Assembly (NCBI RefSeq): GCF_000003195.3
Contig: NC_012875.2
Span: forward strand, 20,181,977 to 20,245,976
Source of the DNA: Sorghum bicolor
Taxonomy: Eukaryota; Streptophyta; Magnoliopsida; Poales; Poaceae
Direction of reading: 5' to 3'
DNA length: 64,000 nucleotides
Position numbers and translations under genes: made by a program. Of this stretch, positions 48,229 through 62,100 are shown piece by piece; within the stretch, counting starts at the first letter, position 1, and the number at the start of each line of letters is the position of its first letter. Below the pieces are notes generated by a model that saw nothing but the letters and a program-made list of their open reading frames with translations, had not been told where the DNA came from and did no database searches.

Positions 48229-51200
48229 TGTAACACCCCAGTGTTATGGTTGCATCAATCATGTGCATAGCATGAGCATCATCATCTACTCAAAGCATAT
48301 CATGATCATCATCTCTCTTGAGCCATGTCATTCTATGCAAAAATGTGTTTTAAATTGCTTAAATAGGTTTCCTATGCTTATGTTTGAGTGAACAATGCTT
48401 GTATTTGTGCTTAATGCCTTGGTAATTAGTTTATCTATGCTTAACTTAATCTTGGGAACAATGTTCATGTTGATCACTTCTCCAAAATATGCTTTTAAGT
48501 CATACTTGTGTAAATAGGCCCTAGAAACCTCTTTTGCTTAGGCTTTTAAAAAGTGTTTCATAAAATGCTTGCATGTCAAAACTTCCTACAGCAAAGTTGT
48601 AGCAAATTTTATAAGGAACAAAAGTTGTTTTATGGCCATCTCATGAAAATGATCACAAATAGCTCAAAAGTGGCCCACAAGGCAGATTTGGGGCTGTTTC
48701 CAATACTTAGAAAATTTTCTAAGTCCTGGATGCACTGCAGTTTGCTCGAGGGGGTATTGTTCATCTTCCAGTTTGAATTCTAGGCCAAACCAAGCCTTGA
48801 TCTTGTAAGCAATGTTGGAGTACTCATGTAGCTCTCCAGCATGGAGCAATTAGCCAGCAAAATCATCAAGTGATTAGGGAGTAAATCGTCGGGCAAAATC
48901 GAGTTTCAGTCAGTGATCGCGAGCTTCGTTTCAGAGCTGAGCTCACCGGAGTGGATGTCCCGATCGACACCTGTCTGCCAGATGTCGTCCGTGCGTCGCC
49001 GTTGGCCCCGCTCGTCAGTCCTCCGCGTATCCTTCAGCTCGCCACGGCGCCCCCGGTCGCGTGGACAGCGCCAGTCCACTCCCGGTTCGCTCTCTCTCGC
49101 GTGCGTCGTCGTCTCCGCGTCGCCGCCGTGGTTTCGGCGAGCTGGCGCGCGCGCGCCTCCGTGTCTCCGGTCAAGCAACTCCGTCCAGTGCTCCGCAAGC
49201 CTCTCCAGTCCACTGTCGTCAAGTTGGCTGCGACTGCCGAGCCTCGGTGAGCCCGCATTGCCTGCTCCGACGCGAGCTTACCTCGCCGGAGTTCCGCCAT
49301 GGCCACCGGCGTCGTGGCCAGGGCTCTGTAGTCCACCATTCATTCTCATTCTTGTCCCAAAAGCTTCGCTAGGTCTTGCTGTTGCTCGTCCGCATTCTCT
49401 TCTGCTCTGTCTCCGGCCAGAGACGCCGGCGGTCGGCCGCGCACCACCGCCGTGCCGCCATTCGCGAGGGCAAGGTACCTAGAGTTCGGTAGAGTTAAGG
49501 TTTTGGGTACCGCTAGATGCGGAATGCAGTGGGGAGCACGATGGTGCCCTTGGCCAGCGCCGAGACCTCGCCGTCGACGAGATCTCCGGCGGTCAAACCG
49601 CGCCTCTGCTTCCGGGTCACTGGCAGGTGGGGTCCGTTGACGCGCGGGTCCCCTATGTCAGCCTCTCTTTCTCCTTTGTTTAAATCAGGGTTTGAGCTGT
49701 TTTTGTAAAAATCATATCTCCTGTTTTAGAGATCCCAAAATTGTGAAACAAATTTTGTGGTATTCCTTGAGATGGCTAGTATTTAATAAAAATATAAAAT
49801 GAACCATGTTTTCTGAGAAATTATTTATTAAGGATTTAATCTTGTTATTCATGGATAAATGCATATCTCTTGTTATACTGCTTAGTTTACTCTGAAAATT
49901 TTATGTTAGTCTCTATTTGGTATGAGAGTGCTTTGGTAAATATTTCAGTATTTTTGGAATACTGCAGCTTTGATATGTAATTTATGATTGAAATGTGGCT
50001 TGTTTCTTTAATTAAATTATATAAATTAATTGGTGCTTATGCTGGTGTTCTATTTTGGTAGTAAACATGTTTATGGTATTCCTAAGATATAAATAATCTG
50101 AAATCTGTTGTTTGACACCTTATAAGTCATGTTTTCCAATTTATGAAATAAGCACCTAGTTACATGTTAAATGTATATCTTTAATTTGGTATGTGCAATT
50201 GCTCTGAAATTTTTATGGTGATGCCCTGATGTCATACTTGTGCTTCTGTAATTTTTATAGATTTTTCTGAGCACTTTGACTAGTATCTTGTAATTATGCT
50301 CTTATTTAGGATTAATTAATAAATGCCTTGTTAAGTAATTGTTTTGGGGTTTTCATCTGGTGTTCTGGTAATCTTGTAATATGTCTGTACTCATAAGCCA
50401 AGTGGTTGGCATGGGTTATGTTTTGGCCATGTCATTAAATAATTATTTAAAGGGTTAAAGGCTGTCCTGGACAGCAAGGAAAGGATTTAACTTTACTTAA
50501 TGATAACTTGACTTTCTGTGAAACTTGCCTAAATCAAAGTTGTTCTACACTTGTTGAACTAGCTGTGGTTTAAATTGGAGGTCATTTGGTCCAGTAGTTT
50601 AAAAGTTATGGCTGTTCCAAGTTGGGTTCCAGAAATAGGTGTTCTCTGTTTTTCTGGGACAGAACCTGGAACTTTGTTTAATTGACTGGTTTAATATTTG
50701 AATCATGCGGTGATGTTTAAAGATGATTTGTAGACAATTTCATAAGCTTTCCAGAATATCTTTATTTGTGTTTGTTGGATCTGTCTATCTTTAGTTATGA
50801 TTTAATTACTGGGTATACTTGTTTTGTGTTGATTGCTGTTTAGTATCATGATAGGTTGTGAACTAAGTTGGCTTACTTACTTATGTGAGCTAGTGTAACT
50901 TTTACTCCGTAAATGAGTGTCCAGTGAGTTGCTGGTGTTATTAAGCATTCATCGTTAGCATGTGCATCTTCTTATGGTTCGAGCATGCAATAGGTGCATC
51001 GGACGCGACAGCCTCCTACGAGCTTCAGGTGAATCCCGAAGGTCAAGAGGGCAGTCAGGAGGTGGAGGTCCAGCAAGCCGGACTCGAGGAGCCCGAAGAA
51101 GAAGTTGAGTGCCCGAATCACGAGCCGGCATCGTTCGTGAAAGGCAAGCCCCGGAGCATTCTAAGTCTCCCTTTATCTTCGAAAGTTTGCTTAATATGTT

Positions 51201-52643
51201 ATATCTATTGCTGCATTAAGTTTAGGAGTTGTGATGAAACCCTTGCTGCACTTTACTCCATCCTTGTCCAGATAATTCATCCTACCTGGGTTATAGAGTT
51301 AGGATCGAGTAGCAGCTTAGCTATGCTTTAATCGGTAGAAGTCGGGTGATATCCTGTCACCTGCGCGATATAGGGTTATGTCGGATCGCGATGGTCTATA
51401 TGTGCTATCGTGGGTGGAACCTGATTAAATTGACTTAAGCCGGGCGGAGTTTTGCAAGTTTGTAGTAACTCCATCTGTGGCAGCAAAGGACTGATCGTTG
51501 TAAGTCCTCTTGTCATGTTGAACGCATGCCTGACACTTAGTTGGCCGGAAAACTCGTTCCGACCGCGAAGCCGAGTAGTATGACTTAGGCCGGAAGACCG
51601 GCAAGTATAAAGTGCGCACTACCGGAGGAAGTGCGGTGTGCGGGGGACCATTGGCGTAAGTCTAAAGGCAGGTGAGTTAAAATTCCTGACCTCCCTGGCA
51701 GAGTGGTAGCCCTGGGAGTGCGGCGCTGATCGGAGCCGCGATTCCTGAGTTGTACCAAAGGTGACCTGTTGGCTGTCCGGCAGGGATGCTTGGGTGAGTG
51801 CTAGGAATAACCCTCCAGCTGGATAGGAATTCGATTTGAATCGCCGTCTCTCCCGGTTAGTGAGAACTTGACAGAGCAGCGGCAAACGTAGCATTCACTA
51901 ATGAACTTGGTTCATGATAATGATGATAGCAAGAAGAAAACATGATGAATTTGATATGGTTATTATTATTTGTAATAATCAAGTGTTGTGCTGTAGTACA
52001 GGTGCTAATCTAGTAGTAGGCTGTTGATAAATAAAAATGAAGCACTCAAAATAATTTAGTTGTAAACTAAGCTTTTGGCAAAAAGGGTGAATCAACCAAC
52101 CCCGCTTGATATTTAGCCTTGCATGATCCTTGGTGTCTTTTATGTTTTACTAGACGGGTAAGTCTAGCTGAGTACATTCTCGTACTCAGGGTTTATTCCC
52201 ACCTGTTGCAGATGACATCTTCTATGACGGTTTCTGCAAGACCTGTCTCCATCCTGCTGGGGATGAGGACTAACCGTTGGGCACGGTTCTCTAACAATCT
52301 CTTCTCTGATGCTTTTGGAAGGATGACATAGACTCTGGCAGTAACCCGAACTTATGAACTGAACTTTGGAATGTGTGTGTAACTATTTTGCTTCCGCTAT
52401 TCTGAACAAGTGATGTAATAACTTAATACTCCGATGTGGTGCCGCTTCGACGGCAATGTATGACTATGTAACAATCGTTGTGTTTATGTTGAACTATTAC
52501 GATCTTGGTTTGTTGCGAGTTGGTTTGAAGTCCTTCATGATTTCAATTGACTACCGGGATTATATGGGCTCAAGTTTGGAAACTTGATTGCTTGGCGATC
52601 GTTTCTGCACTTGAACTCTTATAATTTGGTCGGTTCCGTGAGA
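48229..52643 (+). repeat. 5' LTR, 4.4 kb
   Basis: Starts TGTAACACCCCAGTG and ends GGTTCCGTGAGA (the partner ends GTGACA). A GC-rich block at about 48910-49640 gives long overlapping ORFs on both strands that are unlikely to be genes. 49650-50950 is AT-rich. 52150-52210 has the CTGAGTACATTCTCGTACTC motif common in LTRs of this group. Confidence 0.87.
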
Positions 52644-52645
52644 GC

Positions 52646-52657
52646 TGGTATCGGAGC
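52646..52657 (+). other. Primer-binding site (initiator Met tRNA type)
   Basis: TGGTATCGGAGC follows the LTR end by two bases. The canonical plant tRNA-iMet PBS is TGGTATCAGAGC, so one base differs. It sets the element's + orientation. Confidence 0.88.
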
Positions 52658-53461
52658 AAGTTCAGCATTATAAATGCAGCGTTTGTGTATTTAAAACAAA
52701 AAGAGTTTTGGAAATAAAATAGTGTACAATAAATAATTAAGTTATGCCAGTGGTCGAATCCTCCTTGCCCACATAAGGACTATAGGTGGCTATTTAAGTA
52801 CTAACTTGGGGGGTTTTATTTATGCATCTCCGGCAGTACTCAGGTATGGATGTGTGATGACCGCACTATGCTACCCTGTGGTCTAATGGTGGAGGTAGCC
52901 TTCATATGTGAATTAGCCACATATGACGCTAGATTTAAATTATGCAACGTCGCACCTACACCCTGGTAAGTGTGAGCTGTGAGAGCATGATCGTCCAAAC
53001 GACGGTCTAGGGGAGTGTTCGCGGTGGTTTTCTGGAATGGTTACATGTCAAAACCATGGAACCACGAAAGAAACTTAATTGGGGAGCATTTAATTTCTCG
53101 GGTAGTTGTGGTGTCATTGTTTGAGCATGTTGGCATGACCAAGCAATGTGCACTTAGTTTACTGCTTTCTTGAGTGATATATTGGGAACTGTTGGGCTGA
53201 AATGAAGTTTTCTGCAGGTACTCTAACAGCGCACGTGTAAACCGATAGTTATCGTATCGAGAGACGAATGTATGCCACCGTGTATCCGTTAGAATATTAA
53301 TTTTCTAAGTTTGTGAGGACGTACGGTCCGTGCATGCATCATGTCGCATTCATGCATACATTCTGTCTACTCCTTCCCTTACAATGTTGTCCCTTTTAAT
53401 TAAATAAATGTTGCTTAAACTAATCCTCTTTTACCCATGGTTATCCTATTCCTTTCCACAG
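52658..53461 (+). other. Untranslated leader of the Tekay-type element
   Basis: About 800 bp between the PBS and the first ATG of the remaining ORF. No coding or repeated structure is recognised. Confidence 0.55.
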
Positions 53462-53917
53462 ATGGACGCACCCGCTTCACCCCGTCCCAGTGACACTTTC
53501 TTGCACGAGTTTGGCACTCCTACCCTGCTCTGGAGAGTGTTACGGACTGTTGGGTATACTGAGCCACCTCAGTATTCTTGGTGGGAGATGGAGAGCACCG
53601 GAGGGATCCAGTGGTTTGCTGTGCAGGGAGTTGTCCCTCCACATGGGGACAAGCCTGCATGGACAGGCTGGACTTGCAGCTCAGATGGGCAGACTCCTTG
53701 GGAGGCAGCTCAGGTTGCAGCCCAGACTATCCTGCTCGATATCTATCAGAGGTGTGGTGATGAGCTGACAGGAGGACCAGCGGCAATGTATGACTATGTA
53801 ACAATCGTTGTGTTTATGTTGAACTATTACGATCTTGGTTTGTTGCGAGTTGGTTTGAAGTCCTTCGTGATTTCAATTGACTACCGGGATTATATGGGCT
53901 CAAGTTTGGAAACTTGA
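53462..53917 (+). pseudogene. Truncated first ORF of the Tekay-type element, running into LTR
   Basis: The likely start is the ATG at 53462 (MDAPASPRPSDTFLHEFG); an upstream in-frame ATG at 53408 reads through leader. About 106 residues are element-specific: Trp-rich, with YSWWEMESTGG and WFAVQGVVPPHG, then a helical segment PWEAAQVAAQTILLDIYQRC. At about 53780 the frame crosses the deletion junction and continues in LTR sequence to a stop at 53915-53917. I do not recognise a catalytic domain. The position suggests the N-terminal part of the gag-side ORF of a large grass element. It is broken, and the tail is an artefact of the junction. Confidence 0.6.
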
Positions 53918-53973
53918 TTGCTTGGCGATCATTTCTGCACTTGAACTCTTATAATTTGGTCGGTTCCGTGACA
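53780..53973 (+). repeat. 3' LTR remnant (last 194 bp)
   Basis: Matches 52450-52643 with about three substitutions. The left edge shares CGGCAATG with both parents of the junction. The right edge GTGACA is the intact LTR end, followed by the target duplication TCTTG. Confidence 0.9.
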
Positions 53974-56900
53974 TCTTGCATCAAGATTAGCACTATCTCT
54001 AAACAGACCAAAGCGAGCCTCCACTTGACCCTCTTCACCGAGGAGTACCAACAGGTGCTTCCAAAATGGTTTCTTAGACTTTGGTGCATTAGGGGCAAAC
54101 CGTGCACATATCTTGCACCGAAACTAATACTGTCTCTAAACACACTAAAGCGAGATTCCATATGACACATGTCATCAAGGAGTTCTATCGGGTGTGTCCA
54201 AATTAATTTCGAAGCATATGGTACGTTCAATGCAGACCGTGCATCTATCTTGCATCAACATTAGCACTTCTCCAAATAGACGAAACCAAGCTTTCACTTG
54301 AGCCTTTTACCTAGGAGTACCATCGGGTGCGTCTGAAATGGTTTCTTAGCATATGCTGCATTATGTGCAAACCTTACACATATCTTGCACCGAAACTAAC
54401 ACTGTCTCCAAACAGACCGAAGCAAGATTTCGTATGACATACGTCATCTAGGAGTTCCATCATGTGCGTCCAGATTGATTTCCAAGCAATTTGGTATGTT
54501 CCATGCAAACCGTGCACCTATCTTGCATCAAGATTAGCACTATCTCCAAACAGATCGAACCGAGCATCCACTTGAGCCCCTTCACCTAGGAGTACCAACA
54601 AGTGCGTCCAAAATGGTTTCTTAGACTATGGTGCATTAGGTGCAAACTGTGCACCTATCTTGCACCGAAACTAACAATGTCTCCAAATGCACCAAAGCGA
54701 GATTCCATATGACACACGTCATCAAGGAGTTCCATCGGATGCATCCAAATTGATTTCCAAGCATATGGTATGTTCCTTGAAAACCATGCACCTACCTTGC
54801 ATAAGGATTACCACTATCTCCAAACTAACTTAACCAAGCTTCCACTTGAGCCTCTTCATCTAGGAGTACAAACAGGTGAATCAAAAATGGTTTCTTAGAC
54901 TATGGTGCATTAGGCACAAACTATACACCTATCTTGCACTGAAACTAACATTGTCACCAAACAGACTGAAGCGAGATTCCATATGACACATGTCATCTAG
55001 GAGTTCCATTGGGTGCGTCCAAATTGATTTCTTAACATATGGTATGTTGCATGCAAACTGTACAACTATCTTGCATCAAGATTGGCACTATATCCGAACA
55101 GACCAAATCGAGCCTCCACTTGAGCCTCTTCAACTACGAGTACCATCGGGTGCGTCTAAAATGGTTTCTTAGCCTATGGTGCATTAGGTGTAAACCGTGC
55201 ACAAATCTTCTACCAAAACTAACACTGTCTCTAAATGATCCGAAGTTAGATTCCATATGACACACATCATCAAGGAGTTATATCAGGTGCGTCCTAATTG
55301 ATTTCTGAGCATATCGTATGTTCCATGCAAACTATACATCTATCTTGCATCAAGATTTTGCTATCTCCAAACAGACCAAACCGAGCTTTCACTTGAGCCC
55401 CTTGACCTAGGAGTACCATCAGGTGCGTCCAAAATGGTTTCTTATCCTATGGTGCATTAGGTGCAAACCGGTTACCTATCTTGCACCGAAACTAACACTG
55501 TCTCTAAACGGACCGAAGTGAGATTCCATACGACACATGTATCTAGGAGTTCCATCAGGTGCGTCCAAATTGATTTATGAGCATATGGTATGTACCATGC
55601 AAATCGTGCCCCTATCTTGCATCAAGATTAGCACTATCTCTAAACAGACCAAACCGAGCCTCCACTTCAGCCTCTCCACCTAGGAGTACCAACAGGTGCT
55701 TCCAAAATAGTTTCTTAGACTTTGGTGCATTAGGCGCAAACCGTGCACATATCTTGCACCGAAACTAATACTGTCTCTAAGCACACTAAAGCGAGATTCC
55801 ATATGACACATGTCATCAAGGCGTTCTATTGGGTGTGTCCAAATTAATTTCTAGGAATATGGTACGTTCAATGCAGACCATGCATCTATCTTGCATCAAC
55901 ATTAGCACTATCTCCAAATAGACGAAACCGAGCTTTCACTTGAGCCTTTTACCTAGGAGTACCATCGGGTGCGTCTGAAATGGTTTCTTAGCCTATGTTG
56001 CATTATGTGCAAACCTTACACCTATCTTGCACCGAAACTAACACTGTCTCCAAACAGACCGAAGCAATATTTCGTATGACACACGTCATCTAGGAGTTCC
56101 ATCATGTGCGTCCAGATTGATTTCCAAGCAATTTGGTATGTTTCATGCAAACCATGCACCTATCTTGCATCAAGATTAGCACTATCTCCAAACAGACCGA
56201 ACTGAGCATCCACTAGAGCCCCTTCACCTAGGAGTAACAACAAGTGCGTCCAAAATGGTTTCTTAGACTGGTGCATAGGTGCAAACTGTGCACCTATCTT
56301 GCACCAAAACTAACAATGTCTCCAAATGCACCAAAGCGAGATTCCATATGACACACGTCATCAAGGAGTTCCATCGGGTGTATCGAAATTGATTTCCAAG
56401 CATATGGTATGTTCCATGCAAACCATGCACCTAACTTGCATAAGGATTACCACTATCTCCAAACTGACTGAACCAAGATTCCACTTGAGCCTCTTCACCC
56501 AGGAGTACCAAATAGTGCCTCCAAAATGGTTTCTTAGACTATGGTGCATTAGGCGCAAACTGTGCACCTATCTGGCACTAAAACTTACAATGTCTACAAG
56601 CGGACCGAAGCAAGATTCCATATGACACACGTCATCTAGGAGTTCTATTGGGTGTGTCCAAATTTATTTCTAAGCATTTGGTATGTTCCTTGCAAATCAT
56701 GCACCTATCTTGCATCAAGATTAGCACTATCTCCAAATAGATCAAACCGAGCCTCCACTTGAGCCTCTTCACCGAAGTACCAACAGGTGCTTCCAAAATG
56801 GTTACTTAGACTATGGTGCATTAGGCACAAACCATGCACATATCTTGCACCAAAACTAACACTATTTCTAAACAGACCAAAGCGAGATTCCGTATGACAC

Positions 56901-59149
56901 AAGTCATCAAGGGGTTCCATCGGGTGCATCCAAATTGATTTCCAAGTATATGGTATGTTCCATGCAAACCGTGCACCTATCTTACATCAAGATTAGCACA
57001 ATCTCCAAACAGACGAAACCGAGCTTCCACATGAGCCTCTTCATCTAGGAGTACAAACAGGTGCATCAAAAATGGTTTCTTAGACTATGGTGCATTAGGC
57101 ACAAACTATGCACCTATCTTGCACCGAAACTAACATTGTCACCAAACAGACCGAAGCAAGAATCCATATGACACACATCATCTAGGAGTTCCATTGGGTG
57201 TGTCCAAATTGATTTCTTAACATATGGTACGTTGCATGCAAACTGTGCAAATATCTTGCATCAAGATTGGCACTATATCCGAATAGACCAAATCGAGCCT
57301 CCACTTGAGCCTCTTCAACTATGAGTACTATTGGGTGCGTCTAAAATGGTTTCTTAGCCTATGGTGCATTAGGCGTAAACCGTGCACATATCTTCTACCA
57401 AAACTAACACTATCTCTAAACAAACCGAAACAAGATTCCATATGACACACATCGTCAAGGAGTTATATCAGGTGCGTCCTAATTGATTTTTGAGCATATC
57501 ATATGTTCCATGCAAACCGTGCATCTATCTTGTATCAAGATTAGCACTATATCCAAACAGACCAAACCGAGCTTTCCCTTGAGCCCCTTGACCTAGGAGT
57601 ACCATCGGGTGCGTCCAAAATGGTTTCTAATCCTATGGTGCATTAGGCGCAAACCGGTTAACTATCTGCACCGAAACTAACACTGTCTCTAAACGGACCG
57701 AAGTGAGATTCCATACGACACATGTCATCAAGGAGTTCCATCTCGTGCATCCAAATTGATTTCTGAGCATATAGTATGTTCCATGCAAATCGCGCACCTA
57801 GCTTGCATCAAGTTTAGCACTATCTCTAAATAGAGCAAACCGAGCCTCCACTTGAGCCTCTTCACCTAAGAGTACTAACAGGTGCTTCCAAAATGGTTTC
57901 TTAGACTTTGGTGCATTGGGCTCAAACTGTGCACATATCTTGCAGCAGAACTAATACTGTCTCTAGGCATACCAAAGCGAGATTCCGTATGACACACGTC
58001 ATGAAGGAGTTCTATCGGGTGTGTCTAAATTAATTTCTAAGCATATGGTACGTTCCATGCAGACCGTGCATCTATCTTGCATCAAGATTAGCACTATCTC
58101 CGAACAGATCAAACCGAGCTTCCACTTGACCCTCTTCACTGAAGTACCAAAAGGTACTTCCAAAATGGTTCTTAGACTATGGTGCATTAGGCGCAAACCA
58201 TGCATCTATCTTGCACCGAAACTAACACTATTTCTAAACAGACCAAAGATAGATTCCATATGACACACGTCATCAAGGAGTTTTATCTGGTGCATCCAAA
58301 TTGATTTCCAAGCATATGGTATGTTCCGTGCAAACCGTGCACCTATCTTGCATCAAGATTGGCACTATCTCCAAACAGACCGAACCGAGCTTCCACTTGA
58401 GCCTCTTCATCTAGGAGTACAAACAGGTGCATCAAAAATGGGTTCTTAGACTATGGTGCATTAGACACAAACTGTGCACCTATCTTGCACCGAAACTAAC
58501 ATTGTCTCCAAACAGACCGAAGCGAGAAACTAACATTGTCTCCAAATAGACCGAAGCGAGACTCCATATGACACAGGTCATCTAGGAGTTCCATTAGGTG
58601 CGTCCAAATTGATTTCTTAACATATGGTACGTTCCATGCAAACTGTGCAACTATCTTGCATCAAGATTAGCACTTATCTGAAAAGACCAAATCGAGCCTC
58701 CACTTGAGCCACTTCAAGTACAAGTACCATCGGATGCATCTAAAATTGTTTCTTAGCCTATGGTGCATTAGGCGTAAACAGTGCACATATCTTCTACCAA
58801 AACTAACACTATCTCTAAACGAATCGAAGCAAGATTCCATATGACACACATCATCAAGGAGTTATATCAGGTGCGTCCTAATTGATTTCTGACCAAATCG
58901 TATGTTCCATTCAAACTGTGCATCTATCTTACATCGAGATTAGAACTATCTCCAAGCAGACCAAACTGATCTTTCACTTGAGACCCTTGACCTAGGAGTA
59001 CCATCAGGTGCGTCCAAAATGGTTTCTTATCCTATGGTGCATTTAGGTGCAAACCGTGCACCTATCTTGCACCAAAACTAACACTGTCTCTAAATGGACC
59101 GAAGTGAGATTCCATATGACACATGTCATCTAGGAGTTCCATCTCGTGC

Positions 59150-62100
59150 ATCCAAACTGATTTCTGAGCATATGGTATGTTCCATGCAAATCGCGCACCT
59201 AGCTTGCATTAAGTTTAGCACTATCTCTAAATAGACCAAACCGAGCCTCCACTTGACCCTCTTCACCTAGGACTAAGGTGCTTCCAAAAAGGTTTCTTAG
59301 ACTTTGGTGCATTAGGATCAAAACCGTGCTCATATCTTGCACCAAAACTAATACTGTCTCTAAGCACACCAAAGCGAGATTTCATATGACACACGTCATG
59401 AAGGAGTTCTATCGGGTGTGTCCAAATTCATTTCTAAGCATATGGTACGATCCATGCAGACCGTGCATCTATCTTGCATCAAGATTAGCACTATATCCAA
59501 ACAGATCAAACCGAGCTTCCACTTGACCCTCTTCACTGAAGTACCAACAGGTACTTCCAAAATGGTTTCTTAGACTATGGTGCATTAGGCGCAAACTATG
59601 CAACTATCTTGCATCAAGATGAGCACTATATTTGAACAGACCAAATCGAGCCTCCACTTGAGCCTCTTCAACTACGAGTACCATCGGATGCGTCTAAAAT
59701 GGTTTCTTAGCCTATGGTGCATTAGGCGTAAACCATGCACATATCTTCTACGAAAACTAATACTATCTCAAAACGAACCGAAGCAGATTCCATATGACAC
59801 ACATCATCAAGGAGTTATATCAGATGCGTCCTAATTGATTTCTGTCCATATCGTATGTTCCATGCAAACCGTGCATCTATCTTGCATCAAGATTAGCACT
59901 ATCTCCAAACAGACCAAACTGAGCTTTCACTTAAGCCCCTTGACCTAGGAGTACCATCGGGTGCGTCCAAAATTGTTTCTTATCCTATGGTGCATTAGGT
60001 GGAAACCGTGCACCTATCTTGCACCAAAACTAACACTATCTCTAAACGAACCGAAGTGAGATTCCATATGACACATGTGATCTAGGAGTTCCATCTGGTG
60101 CATCCAAATTGATTTCTGAGCATATGGTATGTTCCATGCAAATCGTGCACCTATCTTGCATCAAGATTAGCACTGTCTCTAAACAGACCGAACCGAGCCT
60201 CCACTTGAGCCTGTTCACCTAGGAGTACCAACAGGTGCTTCCAAAATGGTTTCTTAGCCTATGGTGCATTAGGCGTAAACCGTGCACATATCTTCTACCA
60301 AAATTAACACTATCTCTAAACAAACCGAAGCAAGATTCCATATGACACACATCGTCAAGGAGTTATATCAGGTGCGTCCTAATTGATTTTTGAGCATATC
60401 ATATGTTCCATGCAAACCGTGCACCTATCTTGCATCAAGGTTAGCACTATCTCCAATCAGACCGAACCGAGCTTCCACTTGAGCCTCTTCATCTAGGAGT
60501 ACCAACAGGTGCGTCAAAAATGGGTTCTTAGACTATGGTGCATTAGACACAAACTATGCACCTATCTTGCACCAAAACTAACATTGTCTCCAAACAGACC
60601 GAAGCGAGATTCCATATGACACACGTCATCTAGGAGTTCCATTGGGTGCGTCCAAATTGATTTCTTAACATATGGTACGTTCCCTGCAAACTGTGCAACT
60701 ATCTTGCATCAAGATTAGCACTATATCTGAACAGACCAAATCGAGCCTCCACTTGAGCCTCTTCAACTACGAGTACCATCGGATGCGTCTAAAATGGTTT
60801 TTTAGCCTATGGCGCATTAGGCATAAACCATGCACATATCTTCTACCAAAACTAACACTATCTCTAAACGAACCGAAGCAAGATTCCATATGACACACAT
60901 CATCAAGGACACTATCAGGTGCGTCCTCATTGATTTCTGACCATATTGTATGTTCCATGCAAACCGTGCATCTATCTTGCATCCAGATTAGCACTATCTC
61001 CAAACAGACCAAACTGAGCTTTCACTTGAGCCCCTTGACCTAGGAGTACCATCGGGTGCGTCCAAAATGGTTTCTAATCCTATGGTGCATTAGGTGCAAA
61101 CCGTGCACCTATCTTGCAGCGAAACTAACACTGTATCTAAATGGACCGAAGTGAGATTCCATATGACACATGTCATTTAGGAGTTCCATCTGGTGCATCC
61201 AAATTGATTTCTAAGCATATGGTATGTTCCATGCAAATCGCGCACCTAGCTTGCATTAAGTTTAGCACTATCTCTAAATAGACCAAACCGAGCCTCCACT
61301 TGACCCTCTTCACCTAGGACTAAGGTGCTTCCAAAAAGGTTTCTTAGACTTTGGTGCATTAGGATCAAAACCGTGCTCATATCTTGCACCAAAACTAATA
61401 CTGTCTCTAAGCACACCAAAGCGAGATTTCATATGACACACGTCATGAAGGAGTTCTATCGGGTGTGTCCAAATTCATTTCTAAGCATATGGTACGATCC
61501 ATGCAGACCGTGCATCTATCTTGCATCAAGATTAGCACTATCTCCAAACAGATCAAATCGAGCTTCCACTTGAGCCTCTTCACTGAAGTACCAAAAGGTA
61601 CTTCCAAAATGGTTTCTTAGACTATGGTGCATTAGGCACAAACCATGCAACTATCTTGCATCAAGATGAGCACTATATATGAACAGACCAAATCGAGCCT
61701 CCACTTGAGCCTCTTCAACTACGAGTACCATCGGATGCGTCTAAAATGGTTTCTTAGCCTATGGTGCATTAGGCGTAAACCATGCACATATCTTCTACCA
61801 AAACTAACACTATCTCTAAACGAACCAAAGCAAGATTTCATATGACACACATCATCAAGGAGTTATATCAGGTGTGTCCTAATTGATTTCTGACCATATC
61901 GTATGTTCCATGCAAACCATGCATCTATCTTGCATCAAGATTAGCACTATCTCCAAATAGACCAAACTGAGCTTTCACTTGAGCCCCTTGACCTAGGAGT
62001 ACCATCGGGTGCGTCCAAAATTTTTTCTTATCCTATGGTGCATTACGTGAAAACCGTGCACCTATCTTGCACCAAAACTAACACTATCTCTAAACGAACC

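Larger units (their letters stand above)
48229..53973 (+). mobile_element. Tekay/Del-type gypsy element with most of the interior and 3' LTR deleted
   Basis: It is bounded by a perfect TCTTG target duplication (48224-48228 and 53974-53978). A full 5' LTR (48229-52643), a PBS, about 1.1 kb of leader and a broken first ORF are joined at about 53780 directly to the last 194 bp of the 3' LTR. The very long LTR, TGTAACACCCC start, initiator-Met-tRNA PBS and LTR layout are typical of Tekay/Del chromoviruses of grasses. No pol remains. The retained LTR ends differ at about 3 of 194 sites. Confidence 0.88.

Noticed and set aside
47855..48351. MITE or foldback transposon as explanation of the palindrome
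   Set aside because: The arms are satellite plus LTR starts with matching target-site sequence, not terminal inverted repeats of a DNA transposon.
48906..49708. Long overlapping ORFs on both strands, Arg/Ser/Pro-rich
   Set aside because: They lie in the GC-rich block of a Tekay-type LTR, overlap in several frames and show no domain; compositional artefact.
51425..51894. Minus-strand ORFs of 64 and 91 residues in the Tekay LTR
   Set aside because: No domain, no start context, inside a repeat; treated as chance.
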